A DNA stretch of 64,000 nucleotides. It comes from an uncultured Flavobacteriaceae bacterium. Its GTDB lineage: Bacteria; Bacteroidota; Bacteroidia; Flavobacteriales; Flavobacteriaceae. Positions 57,021 through 64,000 of the stretch are shown in pieces. The DNA is taken from the NCBI GenBank assembly GCA_905182575.1, contig CAJJCA010000004.1, positions 30,935-94,934 of the forward strand, written 5' to 3'. The notes under the pieces were generated by a model. That model made no database searches. It was given only the letters and a program-made list of their open reading frames with translations, and had not been told where the DNA came from. The position numbers were made by a program, and so were the translations under genes. Position 1 is the stretch's first letter, and every line of letters starts with the position of its first letter.

Positions 57021-60000
57021 TTAAAATTTTAAATTAAGTCCTAGGAAATACGATCTGGGTACAGGATAGAATCCTTTGTCAATTCCGCCCCCAATTGGTG
57101 CTCCAGAAGTGGCTGAGGGATCGTATCCCAAATAGTTAGTAAAAGTGTGCAGGTTATTTACCGAAAGGTAGATCCGTATCGATTCCAAACCGAAACTTGA
57201 AACACTGTCGTCCAATCGATAACCCAACTGAACATTTTGGATTCTGAGGTAAGAAGCGTCTTCAACATAATAATCTGAAAAAAACTGATTGTTTACACTC
57301 GCCTTTGAAGTTACCCTTGGAATGGTGGTGCTTGTCCCTTCAACTGACCATCGGTTCAAATAATAGTCTCCTTTGTTGGCAAGTAATTCTACCCGCTCAT
57401 AATCCCTTATCATTTCGACTCCTAAAGAAGCATAGGTCGATACGCTTAAATCGAAATCCTTATAATTAAATCCAAAATTAAAGCCCATTACTAGGTCTGG
57501 AATGGGATCCCCCAAATAGGTTTTGTCTTCTTCCGTTATTAAACCATCAGGAATGGGTTCGTTGTCTTTGTTTCTGATATCAGTAAATCTCAAATCTCCA
57601 GGTAAAGTTTTTAAGGAACCCGCTACAACCGGACCTGCATCGACCTCGTCTTGATTTTGAAATATACCGTCGGTTTTATATCCATAAAAATATCCTAAAG
57701 GTTGTCCCGCTTCCATACGGGAAGGGAAGATCCCTAATCCAACGCCAAATCCACCTCCTTTTTCAAATCCATTTTCGCCTGCAACGAAAGTCACCTCATT
57801 CTCTAGCTTGGTGAGGTTATAATTTATATTGAAACTTAAATTCTCTGTTATTTGATCTCGGTAAGAGACTGAAAACTCAACTCCATTATTTTCCACTGTT
57901 CCAGCATTAATTACAGGGGGTGAAGATCCTGGAGATCTTGATCCCAAAACTCCTGCAACCTGAGCGCTTATCAATAAATCTTCTGTTCTTTTTGAAAATA
58001 CGTCAAGAGTAAGATCGAGTTTGTCCCCAAAGAAACTCGCATCAATTCCAAAGTTGGAAGTTATTTGCTCTTCCCATTTAATATTTGGATTTGCCAATCC
58101 CCCTTCCGCCAAACCTACCAAAAGATCTTCGGTAGTTTTCTCATCATTTTTAACATAAACTGCTTCTCCGCTAAGAACAGATAAGAAACCATAATCTCTT
58201 ATTCTGTCATTTCCAATAATACCATAACTAGCTCTAAATTTTAAGACGTTGATAGTGGAGCTATCATTCCAAGAAGCTCTTCTTCAGAGGCAACCCATCC
58301 CACAGAAGCCTGTTGGGAAATAGCCAAATTTGTTGTTCTGGGCCAAATCTTGTAGAGCCGTCCCTTCTGATCATACCAGAGAATAAATATTTTCCTTTAT
58401 AATTATATTGAATTCTTGAAAAATAAGAAAGTAACCTTACATCAAAAGTATTTGCCTCTCTGTCTAGCGATGCTTGATCATAACGATTGGTAACCATCAA
58501 TGCATTACCGACATAAGCATCTGCAAGGGTATTACCGACAAGATTTCTACCCGTTAGCCCTGTGAATTTTCCTGCAGTTCTACCAATGCTGAAGTCCCTA
58601 TATTAATCTTTCAGGTTGTCCGTCTTCGCTAATATGTTTATTGGAATAATTTATAAAATACTCCTGGTGAAATCCATATAAGTGTCTTTATTTTCAGTAA
58701 CCTCATTGGTTTCCGTAGTAGCGTTTTTACTACTTCCATAAAAAACTTCTGGTCTGAAAACATCCGAATTAACAACAGAATAGTTTGATTGAAAATTAGA
58801 AGTCACTTTGAAGTTCTTTAAAAAGCTGTATTCCACAACTGGGCCTCCTTTAAATTTATCAATTAAAGTGGTGTTATAAGTATTCTCAATTTGAGCCAGA
58901 GGATTAATAATCTCTCCTCCCAACCTATCCGCTATCGTATATCCAGCAGACTGCGATGAATCATAAATTGACAAAATTGGATTCATATTGGTTGCGTTAA
59001 ACAAAACTGAACCCGTAGAGTTTTCTTGTAAAACGTTTCTTTTGGAATGTGTGTAAATTGCTGTGGAAGAAATAGAAATATTTTTTAACAAATCGTGTTT
59101 TAGATTCATTCTACCAGTAATTCTATTAAAATTAGATTTTTCTGGACCGACAATTCCTTTTTGATCTAAGTGAGATAATCCGAAAGAGACAGCAGTCTTA
59201 TTAGTTCCAAAACTACCATTTAGGTTAAGGTCAGAAATGGGTGCCATTTCAAAAACCTCATCTTGCCAGTCTGTTCCTGCTTTGGGATAAATGACAAATT
59301 CAGGATCTTTATTCCCAGCTGCTGCAGCTTCATTAACAAAAATTGCATAATCACGTGGCTGAAGTAAATCAAGTTTTTTACTGGTCTGCTGAATTCCGAA
59401 AAAAGCGTCTAAGTTGATTTTTAACTTACTGTTCTTCTTACCAGATTTTGTTACTATTAATATAACACCATTGGCTGCTCTAACTCCGTAAATTCCAGCA
59501 GTAGCATCTTTAAGTATGTTGATACTTTGAATATCATTTGGGTTAACTACTGATAAATCTTCAATAACATTTCCATCCAATAAAATTAAAGGATTGTTAT
59601 TACCATTTGTAGAAACCCCTCTGATTCGGATGTTTAAATTACTTCCAGGAGCACCAGAACTTGAAGAGATAAGTGATGGCAACCGCTAATTCGCTTGCTA
59701 AAAAAGTATGCGCCATATCACCAAAATCAATAACACCAGTTAGCACCAGTAACTTCTTTTTTACCAGAAGATTGAACATGAAGCCTAAAACGACTTCCTC
59801 TAGTTCGCTATTAGAAGGAACAAGTCCAATCTGAAGATTAATTTCTCCATTAAATACATAGGAAAAAGACTCAAATCCCAAGTAAGAAAAAACAATGGTC
59901 GATCCAGCTTCTATATTAGAGATGCTAAAATTCCCGTCAAAATCAGTTACTACTCCGTTTTGGGTATTTTGAACAACAATACTCACTCCAGGTAACGGAA

Positions 60001-60106
60001 CTCCTGTGCTATTATCTTTTACAGTACCCGTAGCAGTTGATTGCGAGTAGAGAATGTTTGTAAAGGTTAAAACAACAAAAAGAAAATTGGCAATTTTTTG
60101 TTTCAT
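57021..60106 (-). CDS. SusC/RagA family TonB-dependent transporter, split by several frameshifts
   Basis: GTVKDNSTGVPLPGVSIVVQNTQNGVVTDFDGNFSI; plug RIRGVSTNGNNNPLILLDGNVIEDLSVVNPNDIQSINILKDATAGIYGVRAANGVILI; C-terminal barrel ending YFLGLNLKF. Confidence 0.94.
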
Positions 60107-60415
60107 TTAAATGTTTTATTGTAATTAATTTTGATCAGCTTTTGTTCCGCATTAGTTATTGTAGAATTATATTTAATTCCTTATTGTCTCATACAACTAT
60201 ATAAAATTAACTAAAATTGTACGAAATGTTCATGAAACGCATACAGCAAAAAACATACGTTAAAACATTGAGCCCTTAAAAGAATATATAAAAGAGGTTT
60301 TACTTAAAAAAGTCATTAAAAACGATATTTTAGAAATGAATATGTTTTATATATTCAAAGGTAAAATTTGTTTTTGTATAGTTAATGTTGTAGTAAAATG
60401 GGGGGAAATAAACCC

Positions 60416-63215
60416 CTACAAAGTCATAATATAATCTACGATATTCTGTTCTCTGTTCAAGCTCATCTTTTTTCGGAGTCTATAACGCTTAATCTCGACA
60501 CTCCTAACTGAGATGTTTAAGAGAGGGGCAATTTCTTTAGATAAAAGGCTCAAACGAAGGAAAGCACAGAGTCTTAAATCGTTGTGGGTCAAGGAAGGGT
60601 GAATCTCTTTTATCTTTCTGAGAAAGTCTCTGTCCGCATTGTTAAATGCATTTTCGAAGAACTCCCAATCGTCGTTGCTCTTCAAGTTTTTATTTATTCC
60701 CTTAATTAATTTTTTAACCTTAGGGTCACCATCTAATTCTTTTAAATTTCTTTTGATCTCATTGAGAAAGTCGTTTCTTTTGATCGTACTCATCGTTGCT
60801 ATTGCAATTTCCCTATTTTTACTTTCAAGGTCTTTTTGCAACTGTTCATTTCTAACCTCCATGAGTGCACGGTCATTTGCTAGCTCAACGAGTTGGAGTT
60901 TTCTGAATTTGACTTTAATAAGTTTATTTTTAATTTATTTGATAATAAAAATCAAAAATCATATTTACCAAGAAGATTGAGGCAAGAAATAAAATAAAAT
61001 AAATAAAATACATCCCATTAGAAAAATACCATGGCGGAAGGATAGAAATTTTTTTAGAACTAATACTTTTTGAAATTTCGTTTCTGACTTTAGTGCGAGC
61101 TTTCAAAAAATACTCTCCAGTTGGCAAGTTGTTTAAGGCCAATCCTGCACTAGATGTCCAAGGCCTCCAATCTTGATCAAAACCAACTAGCATGAACTGA
61201 TACATAACCTTATCATACTTTTGATAATTAAATGATGAAATAAAAAATTTAATATTATTGTTTTCAGTATTTAAAGTTAATTCTTGATTTAAAGGCAGAT
61301 AAGTTTGATCATTAGATTTATCGGTCACTCTGATTTTTTCAAAACTTACAATAGGTCTTGCTTTTTTTATTTTCCCTAAGTCAACTAATAAATACCCTGT
61401 ATTAGATCCTAAAAGATATTTAGATCCTTTATGTTTCGCAACATGTTCAAACCCTAAAACATTGTTTGCAGTGTTCTTTTCAAAATAAAAGGATTTAAAT
61501 TTAAATTCATCTGAAAATATATCTTTGAATAGGTAATGAATTTTACTGTTTGAAAACATCCAAAAATTTCCATTATCGTCATTTATCATTTTGCCAGACA
61601 AATAATTACTAACTTCGATTTCATTGGACAGAGCCAGGTCTTTAAAAAATTTAAAGTCCTGTTTGTCATATCTAAATACACCATCCGGATTATTATAAAA
61701 AATCTCTGAGTCAAATGATGCCATAGAAGCATTATTTCCTTTTTTTACTGATTCTTCAAGTCCTTTTTCTTTTACTATTGTTAGTTCAGCGTCTGTTTTT
61801 AGACTAAATACACCTTTATATTCATGACTAACAAGAATTAATGAATCATTTACAAACTCAATAAATCTTGAAGAAATATCAAACCCTTTCAATTTATTTC
61901 TTATCCTCCAATTATTATTAATTTTATTAAGAACAAAAATTCCTTTATAATTCCCCTGTAACAAGATAGAGTTATCTGTTGGATGCTTTTTAAAGATCCA
62001 AGTACCTGGTTTATCAGCAATTTTAATTGCAGTGTTGGAATCAATATAAAAAGTACCTAGGTCATGTCCGCAGAGCAGTTGACCGTCAATAACATCAAGA
62101 GTCCAAACTTGACCTTCCGTACCATTAATTAGTGAAAATCCTGAGGAAGCTTTATTATTTTTAATAAATAGTCCATGATTGGTTCCTAAATAAAAGTTGT
62201 TCTCATGAATAATTGAGGTATATACCGCACCTATCTTTCCAAAAAAATCATTAAATTCTAGAAAAGGTGAATCTGCATTAACACAATCAATTCCGTTATC
62301 AAGACCCAACCAGATATTATGATTTTTATCCTCAAAAACTGATAAGATTGTATTGTTTGAAATGCCATTCGTTTTGTTTAATTTTAAAATCATTTTTCCA
62401 GATTTATCAAGCCATATCAAACCGTCCGAAATAGTCCCTAGAGCAAAGCTTCCGTCAGAAAGCATAATTGCACTGTAAAGTTTATGGTTCCAAAAAAAGA
62501 AATCACCTTTAATTTTCCATTTAACAATTTTATTTCCCTTTAAATAAAAAAATCCAGACTTATCTGTTAATATTAGAAGTTCTCCTTTGATTTTAAAAAG
62601 CCCAATAATAACTTGATTTTTCAACCTTTCATCCTGACAAAGCAAATATGGCTTCCCACTTCTGATTTCTATCAGACCCCTTCCACTTACCTGATAAAAA
62701 ACCTGATTATCAACTTTAAACGACTTAAGTAGTGTTCCACCTGCCTCAAGAAATTGGACTTCACTGGAATCTTCCTCTATAATTATAAAGCGACTCAAGG
62801 ACTGGAAAATAATCTTATCGTTGTAATCAATTATGTTCCAAAACTGTTCATCTTCAAGTATATTAATATCTAATTTTTTAGATTGAACAAATATTGTTAA
62901 AATTCCGTTTTCTGTGTTTTCCCAATATCCAAAATCCATATAAGTTCCAATATAAATTCTATCGCCAATAACTTTCACAGAACGAATTATTGACTCATTT
63001 GGACTAGGGTTAAGCTCCCATTGGGATCCATTAAATGTTAATAAGCCTTTATTATTTGCAGAGTAAATCTTTCCCTGGCTGTCTTGAGATATCATCCAAT
63101 TTTGATTTCCAGCACCACTTTGCTGAATATCGTATTTTATTATGGGAGGTATTGCCTGCGAAAAAGAAATCCACATGGAAAAAAACAAGAGTAATGAAAA
63201 AACATTTCTCAACAT
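60416..63215 (-). CDS. membrane-anchored one-component regulator: beta-propeller repeats, Y_Y_Y domain, TM, LuxR-like HTH (one frameshift near 60910)
   Basis: QDSQGKIYSANNKGLLTFNGSQW repeats, ENNNIKFFISSFNYQKYDKVMYQFMLVGFDQDWRPWT...GEYFLKARTKV, TM, then HPSLTHNDLRLCAFLRLSLLSKEIAPLLNISVRSVEIKRYRLRKKM. Confidence 0.88.
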
Positions 63216-63419
63216 GAAAAACTTATTAGTTTGTATTTTTAAATTCTGTTTAATCAAATGTATTAGATTAAAAACTTAATAAAAATACAACTAAATAAAT
63301 TCATCTAAAGTGTTTTCAAACAATGACATTTAAACTGTCGCAAGAATTGATATCTATTTAACCTAAGAAAATAATTTTGAATTGAAAGTTTGGAAGATGA
63401 AACTTCGTTTAAATCATTT

Positions 63420-64000
63420 TTATTTTTTAGAACCTCCAATGGTTCTAATGTCATAATTGATTTTAAAAACCGTATATCTCGGCTGAATAACATAAGATCG
63501 AGTAGAAGAAAAGAACTGATTAAAACTATCTCGGTTTATTTGCCGATCATCAAAAAGATTCGTAACCCCAACTCCAAACTCCCATTGAGATCCGCTTTTG
63601 GAATACACCAAATCTGCTTCCAAAAAACGATATTCGTTTAAGATCTGTTGTTCATTTCTGTAGTAATTATAAGTGTATTTTGCGTTAAAAACGAAACCTT
63701 TTGCAAAATAGGCATCTACTCTTGCATATGGAGAATCTGTGTAAAAAAAATTATTATTTTCCCCCGTATTGTAATCCCTTTTGTTGTAAGAATAACCAAT
63801 TTCGATATTTGGTTTCGTTCTGAAATTGGTAGCAATATTAAATCTATAGCTTTGGTTAAAGCTACTCGACTCTGTTGGGAACCCATTGATCAGAGTTGTT
63901 GAAATCACTGTAATTAAAATTGATGTTTAGCCCACTTTTGAAATTTTTAAACCTTTTATCTATCCTGCCGTTCGCAGAATAATTAGTTCTGAGGGAAATT
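63420..64000 (-). CDS. outer membrane beta-barrel / TonB-dependent receptor-like protein (C-terminal part; frameshift near 63900; continues past window)
   Basis: SYRFNIATNFRTKPNIEIGYSYNKRDYNTGENNNFFYTDSPYARVDAYFAKGFVFNAKYTYNYYRN...; upstream frame SLRTNYSANGRIDKRFKNFKSGLNINFNYSDF. Confidence 0.7.

Noticed and set aside
1-64000. Mobile elements, integrase, phage or defence-system genes
   Set aside because: No transposase, recombinase, phage structural, restriction-modification, toxin-antitoxin or Cas motifs were recognised in any translated ORF.

Overview
The window is AT-rich chromosomal DNA from a Bacteroidetes/Flavobacteriia-type organism. Support: DUF4271, DUF4296 and DUF3098 proteins, a PorT-like protein, a T9SS C-terminal signal, a SusC/SusD pair, a MotA/ExbB-ExbD cluster, and TAnnTTTG-type promoters. 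Most of it is housekeeping: mevalonate pathway, Fe-S/redox cluster (fdx, FNR-like, nifU, mrp), trmB, phoBR-like two-component system, tyrS, pyrC, hemD, leuS, ftsX-DUF3098-uppP-truB, nadABC, pyrH-frr, MMPL transporter, asnS, rpoN, exbBD, tRNA-Ser(GGA), tatD, odhAB, umuCD, fadAB and etfBA. The right end (about 50.2-63.2 kb) is a beta-glucan (laminarin-type) polysaccharide utilisation locus: GH3, GH16, a repeat-containing surface lipoprotein, SusD, SusC and a membrane-anchored Y_Y_Y/HTH regulator. Main points for follow-up: (1) an ftsX homologue whose periplasmic domain seems replaced by an in-frame ~80-aa carboxypeptidase-regulatory-like beta-sandwich; (2) two copies of a long palindrome (core TTATGCGCGCATAA) at identical spacing from putative -7 boxes of the divergent fad and etf units, suggesting a shared fatty-acid-oxidation operator; (3) a 483-bp tandem duplication in the PUL lipoprotein with one short divergent patch; (4) pervasive frameshifts in essential genes, mostly single-base insertions where I could resolve them, which look like sequencing error and affect all gene calls. 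No CRISPR array, rRNA, transposase or prophage was recognised. All calls are by eye without database searches.
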